Position numbers and translations under genes: made by a program. This document shows positions 55,649 to 64,000 of a stretch of DNA of 64,000 bases, one piece after another; position 1 is the first letter of the stretch; each line of letters opens with the position of its first letter. Where the stretch lies: contig CAVYPM010000019.1 of assembly GCA_963770375.1 (NCBI GenBank), positions 5,203 to 69,202 of the forward strand, read 5' to 3'. The notes under the pieces were generated by a model that did no database searches, had not been told where the DNA came from, and saw only the letters and a list, made by a program, of their open reading frames with translations. This stretch comes from DASVBE01 sp963770375 (lineage in GTDB: Bacteria > Actinomycetota > Actinomycetes > Streptosporangiales > Streptosporangiaceae).

Positions 55649-58000
55649 CTACTGTCTCGCCATTGCCACCCGCATTTCGCTTTCGGTGTCGGTGATGAGG
55701 TCGCCGGACAGGTCCACGGTGACGGAGTGCAGAGTGCCGGTGAACCGGAATGGGGCCTGGTAGTCCGGGGTGACGGGCGAGCCGGGGTTGGCGCCGCAGG
55801 TCAGGCCGCCCGGGCTGATGGCGATAGGTATGGTGACCGGGAACTCAGCCTGCCCGGCCAGCTGGCTGTCGATGTAGAGCTGCGCCCGGCCGGGTGCGCC
55901 CTTGCCCTGCGCGATGTCCGGTTTCCCGGTGGGCTCGAACTCGAACCGCAGCTGATGCCGTCCCGGTGGCACAGCATCGGGCGTTGAGACCTGGTAGAGG
56001 GCACGGCGGACGTAGTTGTGGACGTAATGCAGCTTGCTGTCCTTGAGGTAGAACGACCAGCCGCCGACGCCCGAACCCTGGCAGAGCAGGACGCCTTCGG
56101 CGCCGCCGGGCGGGATGTCCACGTCGGCGGTGATGGCATGCGGGCGGTTCAGGACCCGCGGCCCGGCGAAGAACGGCACGGACTGTGTACCGGGCCAGTA
56201 GGTGTAGCTGGTCCGTGCTTCGGCGATCTGCGGGCGCTCGGTCATCAGCCGCTGCACCGCGCTGCCGTCGATGGGCAGCACGTTGTACTTGCCGGCCTCG
56301 ACATACCACTGCGCGATCATCTCGATGAGCTTGTCCCGGTGCTGCTCGGCGAGGTTGTGGTTCTCCGCTGGGTCCTCGGCGACGTGGTAGAGCTCCCAGT
56401 GGTGGGCGTCGAGGTCGGTCAGTGTCTCGGCCGTGATCGGCGTCCCGAACGGCTTGCCCGCCTCGGTGAAGGAAGGACCCGGCCACGGGCACACGGCCCG
56501 CCACCCGTCATGGTCGATCGAGCGGTGGCCGAACATCTCGAAGTACTGGGTGCGGTGCCGGGTCGGGGCAGCCGGGTCATCGAAGGTGTGGGCGAAGCTG
56601 ACGCCATGGAGGGGGGACTGGGTCACTCCCCTGACCGTGGCAGGCGGGTCGGCGCCGAGTGCGTCCAGGACGGTCGGGACCATATCGATGATGTGCGCGT
56701 ACTGGTCCCGGATCTCACCGCGTGCCTTGATGCCCTTCGGCCAGTGCACCAGGAACGGGTCGCAGGCGCCGCCCCGGTAGGTTTCCCGCTTCCACCGCCG
56801 GAACGGCGTGTTCCCGGCCCAGGTCCAGCCCCACGGGTAGTGGTTGAAGGTCGTCGGCCCGCCGATCTCGTCGATCGCCCGGATGCTGTCCTCCAGCGGC
56901 TCGGGGGCGTTGTTGAAGAACTGCAGCTCGTTGGTCGTCCCGGTGGGGCCGCCTTCGGCGCTGGCCCCGTTGTCGGAAACCACCATGATCAGCGTGTTGT
57001 CGAACTGGCCGGTCTCCTTCAGGAAATCGAGCAGTCGGCCGACCTGCTGGTCGGTGTGCGACAAGAACCCGGCGAACACCTCCATCATCCGCGCGGCCAG
57101 ACGGCGGGCGTCAGGTGCTAGGGACTCCCAGTCCGGCACGTCCGGGTCATGGCGGGACAGCTCCGCATTAGCGGGCATGATGCCCAGTTCCTTCTGCCGG
57201 GCGAACACCCGCTCCCGGTAGGCGTCCCAGCCGTCATCGAACTGGCCGGAATACCGGTCCGCCCACTCCTTCGGCACGTGGTGCGGGGCGTGCGCGGCAC
57301 CAGTGCAAAAATGCAGGTAGAACGGCTTGTTCGGCGCGACTTGCTTGGCGTCGGCGATGAACTCGATCGCCTTGTCCGCCAGGTCCTCGGTCAGGTGATA
57401 GCCCTGCTCCGGGGTGCGCGGCGGCTCGACCTGATGATTGTCATAAACCAGGTCCGGGAACCACTGGCTGGTGTCACCGCCCAGGAACCCGTAGAACCGC
57501 TCGAAACCGCGCCCCAGCGGCCAGCGGTCGAACGGGCCTGCCGGGGACTCGAACTCCGACGGAAGCAGGTGATACTTGCCGATCAGGTAGGTGTTGTAGC
57601 CGCGGGTTTGCAGCATCTCGGACAAGAAGCCGTTCTCAAACGGCATGCTGCCGTTGTAGCCCGGGTACCCGGTGGCCAGCTCGTTGATCGCCGCCGTCGC
57701 ATTGGCGTGGTGATTGCGGCCGGTGATAATGCACGACCGCGACGGCGAGCACAACGCCGTGGTGTGCATGTTCGTGTACCGCAGGCCACCAGCGGCCAAG
57801 CTGTCGAAGTTCGGCGTGCTGATCGGGCTGCCGTAACAGCCAAGCTGCCCGAACCCGGTGTCATCCAGCACAATGAACAGCACATTCGGCGCACCAGCCG
57901 CCGCCCGCAACGGCCGCGGCCACGCCGGACTCGACTCCTCAGTCGTCCGCCCGACCACACCAGGGAACGCCGTCCCCGCCACATACTCCTTCAGCGCCAT
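55649..58000 (-). CDS. Arylsulfatase (type I, formylglycine-dependent)
   Basis: A 783-residue sulfatase. The metal site VLFIVLDDTGFGQLGCYG is at the N-terminus. The formylglycine motif is LCSPSRSCIITGRN (CxPxR), so the Cys would be converted by a formylglycine-generating enzyme not seen here. Further ligands lie in FCTGAAHAPHHVP and MVVSDNGASAEGG. The C-terminal 200 residues form the beta-sandwich with repeats of GxxxxxxF-type strands. No signal peptide is visible, so it is probably cytoplasmic. ATG 58000 is preferred, with GGAGGGCGG 7 bases upstream, over ATG 58015. It lies near a SulP transporter at 59 kb, which may take up the released sulfate. Confidence 0.9.
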   Translation of the reverse strand: MALKEYVAGTAFPGVVGRTTEESSPAWPRPLRAAAGAPNVLFIVLDDTGFGQLGCYGSPISTPNFDSLAAGGLRYTNMHTTALCSPSRSCIITGRNHHANATAAINELATGYPGYNGSMPFENGFLSEMLQTRGYNTYLIGKYHLLPSEFESPAGPFDRWPLGRGFERFYGFLGGDTSQWFPDLVYDNHQVEPPRTPEQGYHLTEDLADKAIEFIADAKQVAPNKPFYLHFCTGAAHAPHHVPKEWADRYSGQFDDGWDAYRERVFARQKELGIMPANAELSRHDPDVPDWESLAPDARRLAARMMEVFAGFLSHTDQQVGRLLDFLKETGQFDNTLIMVVSDNGASAEGGPTGTTNELQFFNNAPEPLEDSIRAIDEIGGPTTFNHYPWGWTWAGNTPFRRWKRETYRGGACDPFLVHWPKGIKARGEIRDQYAHIIDMVPTVLDALGADPPATVRGVTQSPLHGVSFAHTFDDPAAPTRHRTQYFEMFGHRSIDHDGWRAVCPWPGPSFTEAGKPFGTPITAETLTDLDAHHWELYHVAEDPAENHNLAEQHRDKLIEMIAQWYVEAGKYNVLPIDGSAVQRLMTERPQIAEARTSYTYWPGTQSVPFFAGPRVLNRPHAITADVDIPPGGAEGVLLCQGSGVGGWSFYLKDSKLHYVHNYVRRALYQVSTPDAVPPGRHQLRFEFEPTGKPDIAQGKGAPGRAQLYIDSQLAGQAEFPVTIPIAISPGGLTCGANPGSPVTPDYQAPFRFTGTLHSVTVDLSGDLITDTESEMRVAMARQ

Positions 58001-58357
58001 CCGCCCGCCCTCCATCCGGGCAGACCGCCCGGCCGCCGGTCAGATCACAATTCAACGCCACAGCGGGCGCGGTTTGATCACCCTCGCTGGGTGAGCCGAT
58101 CCAGCCACACGGTCAGCTGAGCAGCCCGCGTGACGGGAGCACGGGCAGGACACCGGATCTGACCCACGGTGAAGCACGGTCGGGGTCGGGCACACACGGG
58201 CCACATGACACGAGCACCACGGGACGAGAGCGGTCAGCCACGGTCAAACGTCGGGTCGTGATCGATGAGCCTGCCATCGTCGGCTCGGCGGTTGAGGCGA
58301 CCAGCTATGTAATCTAGGTCAAGTAACCGGCTGTCTGCCTTAGCGGGGCGATGTGTC
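58001..58357. other. Divergent spacer of sulfatase and lipoprotein genes
   Basis: About 357 bp without a gene. CACGGT is repeated (58110, 58167, 58175 and 58239 area), often within CACGGTCAG or CACGGTCGG, which may be regulator sites. TTGAGG (58292) and TAATCT (58310) are possible promoter hexamers for the lipoprotein but the spacing (12 bp) is short. Confidence 0.35.
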
Positions 58358-58822
58358 ATGAATAAGGTATGGCTGGTGCCAGCAGGGCTGGCCGCCGCTT
58401 TCGTAATCGCTGCCTGCGGCAGTCCGTCAAGCTCGACGAGCTCAGGCGGCACTGCCTCCAGCGCGCCTGCGGCGGGTAGCAGCGCGCTGAAAACCGCCAA
58501 GATCGGCGGAGCGACCGTCGTGACCAACGCCGAGGGCCTCACCTTGTACTGGTTCGTTCCCGACACCGCGACCACGTCGAAGTGCAATGGCTCGTGTGCC
58601 ACGTTCTGGCCGCCCGTGAAGGGACCGGTCACCGCGGGCGCAGGCGTCACCGGCAAGCTCGCCACCATCAAGCGCGCCGACGGCTCGGCGCAGGCCACCT
58701 ACAACGGGCACCCTCTGTACACCTACGCCGGCGACCACGCGCCCGGGCAGGCCACCGGGAACGACCTGAACGTCAATGGCGGGGTGTGGCACGAGGTCAC
58801 CGTCTCCGTCGCCGCCGCTTGA
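58358..58822 (+). CDS. Secreted lipoprotein with Yx(FWY)xxD repeats (COG4315)
   Basis: A 154-residue lipoprotein. Signal peptide of about 19 residues (MNKVWLVPAGLAAAFVIAAC) ends in a lipobox, with the Cys at position 20 as lipid site. A Ser/Gly/Ala linker follows, then the COG4315 domain with two Yx(FWY)xxD motifs, YWFVPD and YTYAGD, and two Cys (KCNGSCATFWPP) that may form a disulfide. Function is unknown; the family is common in actinomycetes and sometimes near redox genes. Confidence 0.88.
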   Translation: MNKVWLVPAGLAAAFVIAACGSPSSSTSSGGTASSAPAAGSSALKTAKIGGATVVTNAEGLTLYWFVPDTATTSKCNGSCATFWPPVKGPVTAGAGVTGKLATIKRADGSAQATYNGHPLYTYAGDHAPGQATGNDLNVNGGVWHEVTVSVAAA

Positions 58823-59146
58823 CTTCCTTCGGGTGATGACATCAATGGGGCATCAAGCGGAATCGCCAGGTGGCAGACAGTTACGGCGAGGTTTCACGGT
58901 TGCCTGCATGAACCCCGAATCCGTCTTGCTCGCAAAAGTGTCCGGAGCATGCCGATCCTTGCCGTCCGGCCCCAGGTAGCGGGCCTGCCGCAGCCTGCGG
59001 AGACCGCCGCAACAGCAAGCACCCCGGCTGCCAGACAGCACGCTCTACGGGACACGACAGTGCTGGCGCAACGCATCCGCCCCGGGCCTCCCTCGACGAG
59101 GTTGCTCGCACCTATGACGCAACCCAAGCCCGTTACGTTGCCTCAC
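58823..59146. other. Gap with a weak lipoprotein-like remnant
   Basis: 324 bp with no convincing gene. On the minus strand, 58894-59127 encodes RACCLAAGVLAVAAVSAGCG, which has the shape of a lipoprotein signal peptide with lipobox, but nothing recognisable follows and there is no ribosome-binding site. It may be a broken lipoprotein gene or chance. Confidence 0.25.
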
Positions 59147-60856
59147 CTAGCGCGCGGTGGCGTGGAAGGCGTCCAGGGCCTGGCCGGGCGTGTCGAAGTA
59201 GGCATCGTGACCCAAGGCGCTGCTGATGCCGTAGCGGTCAAGTTGCTGCCGCACCGGACCGAGGACGGAACTGAACACAAGGCGCACATTCCGCCGGTGA
59301 GCGTGTTCGACGACCCCGGCCAGGACCAAAGACGCGGTGTAGTCCACGTCCCCGATGGCGGCGCAGTCGATGACCAGCCAGCGAAGCGGGCCGCCATGGC
59401 CGACCAGCGCCGTGACGTCCTCCAGGAACCTGCTGGCGTTGGCGTAGTACAGGCTGGTGCCGAACCGGTAGACCACCAGCCCTTCCTGGGTGCGGGCGCC
59501 TGGCTCGGCCGGGACCTGCTGCCAGTGCCCTTCCGCTGACTTCACCAGGACGCAGTTCAGCGGGTGGTAGCTGTGCCGCAGGTGGTCGATGATCGAGGCG
59601 ATGATGGCAAGCACGATGCCGTACTCGACCCCCATAACCACCACCGCGGCCATCGTGAACAGGGCCACGGCGAACTCGTGTTTCCGGATGGCCAGGATGC
59701 GCCGCATCCCGCGAAGGTCGATGAGCTCGATGGCGATCACGAAGACCACCGCGGCCAGGGCGGCGTCGGGCAGGTAGGCCAGCGGCCCGGTGAGCAGCAC
59801 CAGCACCAGCAGGACCACAGCGAAGGCGGTGAGCTGGGACAGCTGACTGCGGCCGCCAGCGCTGTCCGCTATCTGGGTTTTGGTCGGGCTGCCGTTGACC
59901 ACGAACGTGCCGGAGAACGCGGCGGCAGCGTTGGCGGCGCTCAGGCCGACCAGATCGGTGGCCTCGCTGAACGGCTCCTCGTACTTGGCGGCGTAGGCCC
60001 GGGAGGTGGCGGCGCTCTGGGCCATGATGACCACGAACATCGACAATGCGGCACCCAGCAGCGCCTTGACGTCGTGCCAGCCGAGAGCGGGCAGCCCCAG
60101 GCTGGGCAGCCCGCGCGGGACGGGCCCGACCACGGCCACGCCATGGCTGGCCAGACCCCAGGCCCAGCTCCCGATGATCGCGATGATCACCGCGATCAGC
60201 AGGCCAGGGATCCGGCGGCCGGTCCGCCAGCTCACCCAGCGGGCAACGACCACGACCACGAGAACCATGATCGACAGCGCCACGTCGGCCCAGCGCACGT
60301 GCGGGAGCACGCGGACCGTGTCCACGAGCTTGGGCACGGTTTCCTCGCCCGCGGCGGTGACCCCGAGCATGGCGGGCAGTTGCGAGACCGCCACCTGGAT
60401 GCCGACGCCGGCCAGGAACCCCACCAGCACGGTACGGGACAGGAAGTTAGCCAGGAAGCTGAGCCGGGCCAGCCTGGCCGCCAGCAGCAACCCGGCGGTC
60501 AGCAGGGCCGCCAGCCCGGCCAGCCGGACGTACCGCTCCGAGCCCACCGCCGCGAGGCCGGTGAGCGCGGCGGCGAGTATGACCGCGGTCGCGGAATCCG
60601 CGGCCACCACCAGGTGGCGGGATGAGCCGAGGACGGCATAGGCCGCCATCGGCAAGAGCATCGTGTACAAGCCGGTGACCAGCGGCATCCCGGCGATCTT
60701 GGCGTAGCCGAGAACCGCGGGGATGCCGAGGGCGGCAAGTGTCAGCCCGGCCAGCACCTCAGCGGGTATCCGGGATCGCTCGATAGGCAGTATTCCCTGC
60801 AGCACCGGCCATGCCCGCGGCGATCCGCGCCAGCGGCGCTCTGGGGGATCCGGCAC
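59147..60856 (-). CDS. SulP-family anion/sulfate transporter with STAS domain
   Basis: A 569-residue transporter. About 10-12 membrane segments with the SulP signature region (LAALGIPAVLGYAKIAGMPL; YTMLLPMAAYAVLGSSRHLV; SATAVILAAALTG; FSGTFVVNGSPTKTQIADSA). The C-terminal STAS domain (LVVYRFGTSLYYANASRFLE; LVIDCAAIGDVDYTASLVL) is complete. The likely substrate is sulfate or bicarbonate; SulP proteins carry several anions. GTG 60856 starts the frame. The gene is the partner of the sulfatase only by proximity (inference). Confidence 0.88.
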   Translation of the reverse strand: MPDPPERRWRGSPRAWPVLQGILPIERSRIPAEVLAGLTLAALGIPAVLGYAKIAGMPLVTGLYTMLLPMAAYAVLGSSRHLVVAADSATAVILAAALTGLAAVGSERYVRLAGLAALLTAGLLLAARLARLSFLANFLSRTVLVGFLAGVGIQVAVSQLPAMLGVTAAGEETVPKLVDTVRVLPHVRWADVALSIMVLVVVVVARWVSWRTGRRIPGLLIAVIIAIIGSWAWGLASHGVAVVGPVPRGLPSLGLPALGWHDVKALLGAALSMFVVIMAQSAATSRAYAAKYEEPFSEATDLVGLSAANAAAAFSGTFVVNGSPTKTQIADSAGGRSQLSQLTAFAVVLLVLVLLTGPLAYLPDAALAAVVFVIAIELIDLRGMRRILAIRKHEFAVALFTMAAVVVMGVEYGIVLAIIASIIDHLRHSYHPLNCVLVKSAEGHWQQVPAEPGARTQEGLVVYRFGTSLYYANASRFLEDVTALVGHGGPLRWLVIDCAAIGDVDYTASLVLAGVVEHAHRRNVRLVFSSVLGPVRQQLDRYGISSALGHDAYFDTPGQALDAFHATAR

Positions 60857-60967
60857 CGTCTCTCACCCCTGCCCGTCCCCGGAGAGGTTCGTTATTTGTT
60901 CATCATCTCGCCATCGAGCGTGCACTTCCTAGAGAGACCTTCAACCGCAAGGATTACGCCGCTTCCC

Positions 60968-62347
60968 CTACTCGCCGTTGGGCGCGGTGTGGATGAGCTT
61001 CTTGTTCACGAACTCGTCGATGCCGAGCGGGCCCAGCTCCCGGCCGACGCCGGACCGCTTGGTCCCGCCGAAGGGCAGCTCGGGCCCGCCGCCCTCGGGC
61101 TGGTTGATCCACACCATCCCGACGTCGAGCCGGTCCGCCACGTCCAGCGCCAGCTCCTCGTCGCTGCAGAACACCGCCCCGCCAAGACCGTAGGAGCTGC
61201 TGTTGGCCAGCTCCACCGCCGCGTCGGCGTCGGCCACCTTGTAGACCACCGCGGCCGGCCCGAACAGCTCCTCGCGGTACGCCCGCATCTCCGGGGTCAC
61301 CCCGGACAGCACGGTCGCCTCCACGAACGCGCCCGGCCCGTCCAGCCGGCGCCCGCCCAGGTGCACGGTCGCGCCCTTGACGACCGCGTCGTCGATCTGG
61401 GCCATCAGGTTCCGCGCCGCGTTCTCCGACGACAGCGGCCCGTAGGCGACCGACGGGTCGGTGGGGTCGCCGGTCGTGTAGCCCGACATCGCGGCGGTGA
61501 ACTCGGACATGAAGTCCTCGTACACGTCGTCGGTCACGATCAGCCGCTTGGCCGCGTTGCAGGCCTGCCCGCCGTTCTCCATCCGGGCCGCGGCCGCCGC
61601 CTTGGCGATGCTGGGCAGGTCGGCGCCGCCGAGCACGATGTACGGGTCCGAGCCGCCCAGCTCCAGCACGACCTTCTTCAGGTGCTGGCCCGCCAGCGCG
61701 GCCACCGCCGACCCAGCGCGCTCGCTGCCGGTCACCGATACGCCGGCGATGCGCGGGTCGGCGATTATCGTGGCCGCCTGCTCGTTGCTGGCGAACACGT
61801 TGATGTACGCGTCCGCGGGCAGCCCGGCCTCGTGGAAGATCTGCTCCATGGCCGTGGCCGACTCCGGGCACTGCGGTGCGTGCTTGAGGACGATCGTGTT
61901 GCCGATCATCAGGTTGGGCGCGGCAAACCGGGCGACCTGGTAGTAGGGGTAGTTCCACGGCATGATCCCCAGCAGGGCCCCGATCGGGGACTTGCGCACC
62001 CAGGCCGAGCCCGGCGTGTTCGACGGCAGCGGCGCGTCCCTGAGCAGGTCAGCCGCGTTGTCGGCGTAGTAGCGGTAGATCCCGACGGTGAACTCCAGCT
62101 CGCCCGCGGCCTCCGCGGTGGTCTTGCCCATCTCCCTGGTGATGATCGCGCCCAGCTCCGCGGCCCGGTCCTCGTACAGCTGGGCCACCCGGCGCAGGAT
62201 GTCCGCGCGCTCGGCCCGCGGGGTCCGCCGCCACGACGGGTAGGCCCGCCCGGCCCGGTCCAGGACCGCACCGATTTCCGCGTCGGTGGCGGTCGGGTAC
62301 TCCCGCTCCACCTGGCCGGTCGCCGGGTTCACAACCTGATACCGCAT
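60968..62347 (-). CDS. NAD(P)-dependent succinate-semialdehyde dehydrogenase
   Basis: A 459-residue aldehyde dehydrogenase. Conserved N-terminus YQVVNPATGQVEREYPTATD, cofactor loop LGIMPWNYPYYQVARFAAPN, VTGSERAGSAVAALAG, the general base Glu in VLELGGSDPYIVL, catalytic Cys in ENGGQACNAAKR, and PFGGTKRSGVGRELG near the C-terminus. These patterns fit the GabD type. ATG 62347 is preferred; the 62365 start adds six residues. Together with glutamate decarboxylase it could supply part of GABA breakdown, but it is 9 kb away. Confidence 0.88.
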   Translation of the reverse strand: MRYQVVNPATGQVEREYPTATDAEIGAVLDRAGRAYPSWRRTPRAERADILRRVAQLYEDRAAELGAIITREMGKTTAEAAGELEFTVGIYRYYADNAADLLRDAPLPSNTPGSAWVRKSPIGALLGIMPWNYPYYQVARFAAPNLMIGNTIVLKHAPQCPESATAMEQIFHEAGLPADAYINVFASNEQAATIIADPRIAGVSVTGSERAGSAVAALAGQHLKKVVLELGGSDPYIVLGGADLPSIAKAAAAARMENGGQACNAAKRLIVTDDVYEDFMSEFTAAMSGYTTGDPTDPSVAYGPLSSENAARNLMAQIDDAVVKGATVHLGGRRLDGPGAFVEATVLSGVTPEMRAYREELFGPAAVVYKVADADAAVELANSSSYGLGGAVFCSDEELALDVADRLDVGMVWINQPEGGGPELPFGGTKRSGVGRELGPLGIDEFVNKKLIHTAPNGE

Positions 62348-62461
62348 TGCCGCTCCCCACTCCACGCCAGGTGATCATGCTCAACGGGAGCCTACCTGGG
62401 CATTCCCGGCCAGCCCAAGGGCCTGCGACGAGGATCATGTTCGCGGCCGGTCATTGCTGGC

Positions 62462-62544
62462 ATGACGTACGCGACCGTGAATGGGCTCACGCTGTACTAC
62501 GAGACCCACGGCCGGGGCCAGCCTCTGGTCCTGCTGCGTGGTAC
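62462..62544 (+). pseudogene. Truncated alpha/beta hydrolase remnant
   Basis: The first 25 codons (MTYATVNGLTLYYETHGRGQ then PLVLLRG) are a clear alpha/beta hydrolase N-terminus (VNGLxLYYExHG.GxPLVLLHG), but the text after about 62540 bears no resemblance and the gene runs into the convergent membrane-protein gene. It is a 5' fragment left from a larger gene. Confidence 0.6.
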
Positions 62545-62596
62545 GGCGTGGTACAGCGGGCCAACCGAACGACCTCTGAACGGCTGGCCCGCCTGG

Positions 62597-63448
62597 CTAC
62601 AGGACGGCCTGGCGGCGGACCCGCCAGAGCGCCCCGGCGGCCAGCACCGCCGCACCCGATGCCGGCAGCCAGACCTGCCAGGCCGGGATCGGCGGCATCC
62701 CATAGCCAGCCCAGACCAGCAGGACCGTCAGCGAGTAGACCGTGACCAGGGTGATGGCCATGGCCAGGGCAGGCCGGGCGTCCACCACGGCCCACAGCAC
62801 GACCAGGCCGAGAATGGCCCAGCGGGCCATGTCAAGGACGCTGTAGTAGCCCTGGTGCGCGGGTGCCAGTGCCATCACCTGCAGGACATTGACGGTGACC
62901 AGGACACCGGCCAGGGCCAGCCACAGCCGTGGCAGCCGGTCCTTGCCGCGAGCCAGGGCCGCCAGCAGGAGCAGCAGGACCACTGGCCGCACCACGAACA
63001 CCGTGCCGCCGTCCCCGGCCAGCCAGAACCCAGCGGCGGTCAGGGCCAGCGGGGCAGTCACCCACCACGGTGCGAGCCACACCATGGCGGCCGAAACCAG
63101 GGTCATGGCCAGGTAGGTGAACAAGATGCTGGATGGTCTGTAGCTGGCGGCGCTCGCCGAGAGCTGGATGGTAAAGGTCAGCTGGTTGGCGCCAAGCCAG
63201 GCCAGGGACAGCGCCACCCCGAACAGCGCGGCCAGGCGCAGGTTCGCCCGGGTGCCGAGGCGCTGGTCCTGGCCGGCCCGGACCCGCAGACCGCCGGTGA
63301 GCAGCGCCCATGAATCGCGCCGTGACGGCCAGCGGCCGGACGGGGCGGCGGCCATCAGCGTGCCGAGCATCTCGTCGCCGCGCTGCTCCCGGTACCAGCC
63401 TGGGTAGGCGCGCATCAGGCGCTGGTAGCGCCGTTCGATCGGGGTCAT
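62597..63448 (-). CDS. Membrane protein partnered with PadR regulator
   Basis: A 283-residue protein. Residues 1-50 are cytosolic (MTPIERRYQRLMRAYPGWYR, like the prefix domain often placed beside PadR regulators). About seven hydrophobic segments follow (LAALFGVALSLAWLGANQL; LFTYLAMTLVSAAMVWLAP; VVLLLLLAALA; LWLALAGVLVTVNVLQVMAL; WAILGLVVLWAVV; LAMAITLVTVYSLTVLLV). Function is unknown. ATG overlaps the PadR stop (ATGA), so the pair is translated together. Confidence 0.7.
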   Translation of the reverse strand: MTPIERRYQRLMRAYPGWYREQRGDEMLGTLMAAAPSGRWPSRRDSWALLTGGLRVRAGQDQRLGTRANLRLAALFGVALSLAWLGANQLTFTIQLSASAASYRPSSILFTYLAMTLVSAAMVWLAPWWVTAPLALTAAGFWLAGDGGTVFVVRPVVLLLLLAALARGKDRLPRLWLALAGVLVTVNVLQVMALAPAHQGYYSVLDMARWAILGLVVLWAVVDARPALAMAITLVTVYSLTVLLVWAGYGMPPIPAWQVWLPASGAAVLAAGALWRVRRQAVL

Positions 63449-63831
63449 GCCGGGCTCACCCCCTCCAGGCCCCCGGCGCGGCCCGGCCGGGCGGCCGTGC
63501 GCTGCTGCTGGGCCCTGCTGGTGACCAGCTGGGCCGCGGCGGCCATCCTGTCCGCCTCGGCGTGCAGCGCGCCGGTGCCGGGCCCGGTCAGCCCGTAGGA
63601 GCGGCGCGCCCGGCCGTTCACGATCTCCTCGCTGACCGGCCGGATATAGCCCTCGGCGGCGAGCCGGTCGAGGGCCGTGTACAGCGTTCCGGTGGCCATC
63701 CGGACGCGGCCGCCGGACAGCTCCTCGGCGCGCTTGATGATGGCGTAGCCGTGCAGCGGGCCATCGAGCAGGGACGCCAGCACGAAGTAGGTGGGAGCCC
63801 GCATCTCAGCCACCGGAATGCTCATGCACAC
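63445..63831 (-). CDS. PadR-family transcriptional regulator
   Basis: A 128-residue PadR. The winged helix is visible in APTYFVLASLLDGPLHGYAI, IIKRAEELSGGRVRMATGTL and YTALDRLAAEGYIRPVSEE, with the wing RARRSYGLTGPG. The rest is a C-terminal helix. Starts at 63831, 63825 and 63807 are all possible; none has a strong ribosome site. It is expected to repress its own operon with the downstream membrane gene. A palindrome lies just upstream. Confidence 0.88.
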   Translation of the reverse strand: MCMSIPVAEMRAPTYFVLASLLDGPLHGYAIIKRAEELSGGRVRMATGTLYTALDRLAAEGYIRPVSEEIVNGRARRSYGLTGPGTGALHAEADRMAAAAQLVTSRAQQQRTAARPGRAGGLEGVSPA

Positions 63832-63848
63832 AGAATAAGTAGATTACC

Positions 63849-63858
63849 GATATATATC
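63849..63858. promoter_or_regulatory. GATATATATC palindrome upstream of PadR
   Basis: GATATATATC is a perfect 10-bp palindrome in a very AT-rich patch (63830-63860), 17 bp before the longest PadR start. PadR proteins commonly bind AT-rich dyads over their own promoters, so this is a candidate operator overlapping the -10 region. Confidence 0.45.
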
Positions 63859-64000
63859 AAGCTGTGCGGCCAGGGCCTGCGGTCAGCGCCTGCGGTCAGG
63901 GCGTGCAGCCACGCTCTGGCCGGGGCTCCTGGGCGCGGCGGGACCGCCGGGGATAGAGTCCGGATACCTGGTCCCGGCCAGGCTGTGACCCCCTGCTGTA

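Noticed and set aside
58894..59127. A minus-strand lipoprotein gene
   Set aside because: It has a signal-peptide-like stretch with lipobox, but the rest is short, has no family match and no ribosome-binding site, so it cannot be told from chance.

Overview
The window comes from a high-GC actinomycete. The gene order tig-clpP1-clpP2-clpX-valS-folC-DUF4233-ndk-mreBCD-pbp2-rodA-radical SAM-DUF2344-rne-rplU-rpmA-obgE, followed further on by nadD-rsfS-phosphoglycerate mutase, is the conserved actinobacterial arrangement. A pSAM2-type integrative element, a DUF6458 protein and a DUF574 methyltransferase fit a filamentous group such as Streptosporangiales. I cannot name the genus.

Layout. (1) 1-8953: most of an actinomycete integrative and conjugative element (AICE). 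It carries a Pif-like Nudix hydrolase, an XRE regulator, a small SCO3933-type regulator, an FtsK/TraB translocase, an RRQRL zinc protein, a DUF932 protein, a RepSA-type initiator, an excisionase and a tyrosine integrase. It abuts the 3' end of tRNA-Ala(GGC); the other end lies left of the window. (2) 9-11 kb: phosphoglycerate mutase-like protein, rsfS, nadD. (3) 11-19 kb: an accessory block in the place where proB-proA usually lie: an SDR, a HelR-like RNA polymerase helicase, an M48 peptidase, map, a phosphatase, a DUF574 methyltransferase and an ArsR regulator. (4) 19-44 kb: the conserved block listed above, almost all on the minus strand. (5) 44-64 kb: accessory genes: gluconokinase, an alpha/beta hydrolase, a large LuxR regulator, a zinc dehydrogenase, glutamate decarboxylase, a small island-like stretch ending at tRNA-Pro(TGG), tRNA-Gly(TCC), an arylsulfatase, a lipoprotein, a SulP transporter, a succinate-semialdehyde dehydrogenase and a PadR/membrane-protein pair.

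A main feature of the data is that many reading frames are broken by single-base length changes, often in G/C runs, including genes that are normally essential (valS, folC, obgE, mreD). I therefore read most broken frames as probable consensus errors rather than true pseudogenes. The AICE has a much higher density of them and may also be decaying.

Non-coding highlights: a dispersed repeat of about 112 bp present three times (27451, 28924 inverted, 44175) with terminal inverted repeats; four tandem repeats of 72-75 bp inside mreD that give it a long Arg/Pro-rich tail; a degenerate second copy of the tRNA-Pro 3' end 2.7 kb from the tRNA; and several strong palindromes upstream of the HelR, LuxR, folC and PadR genes. 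I found no CRISPR array, rRNA or intact transposase.
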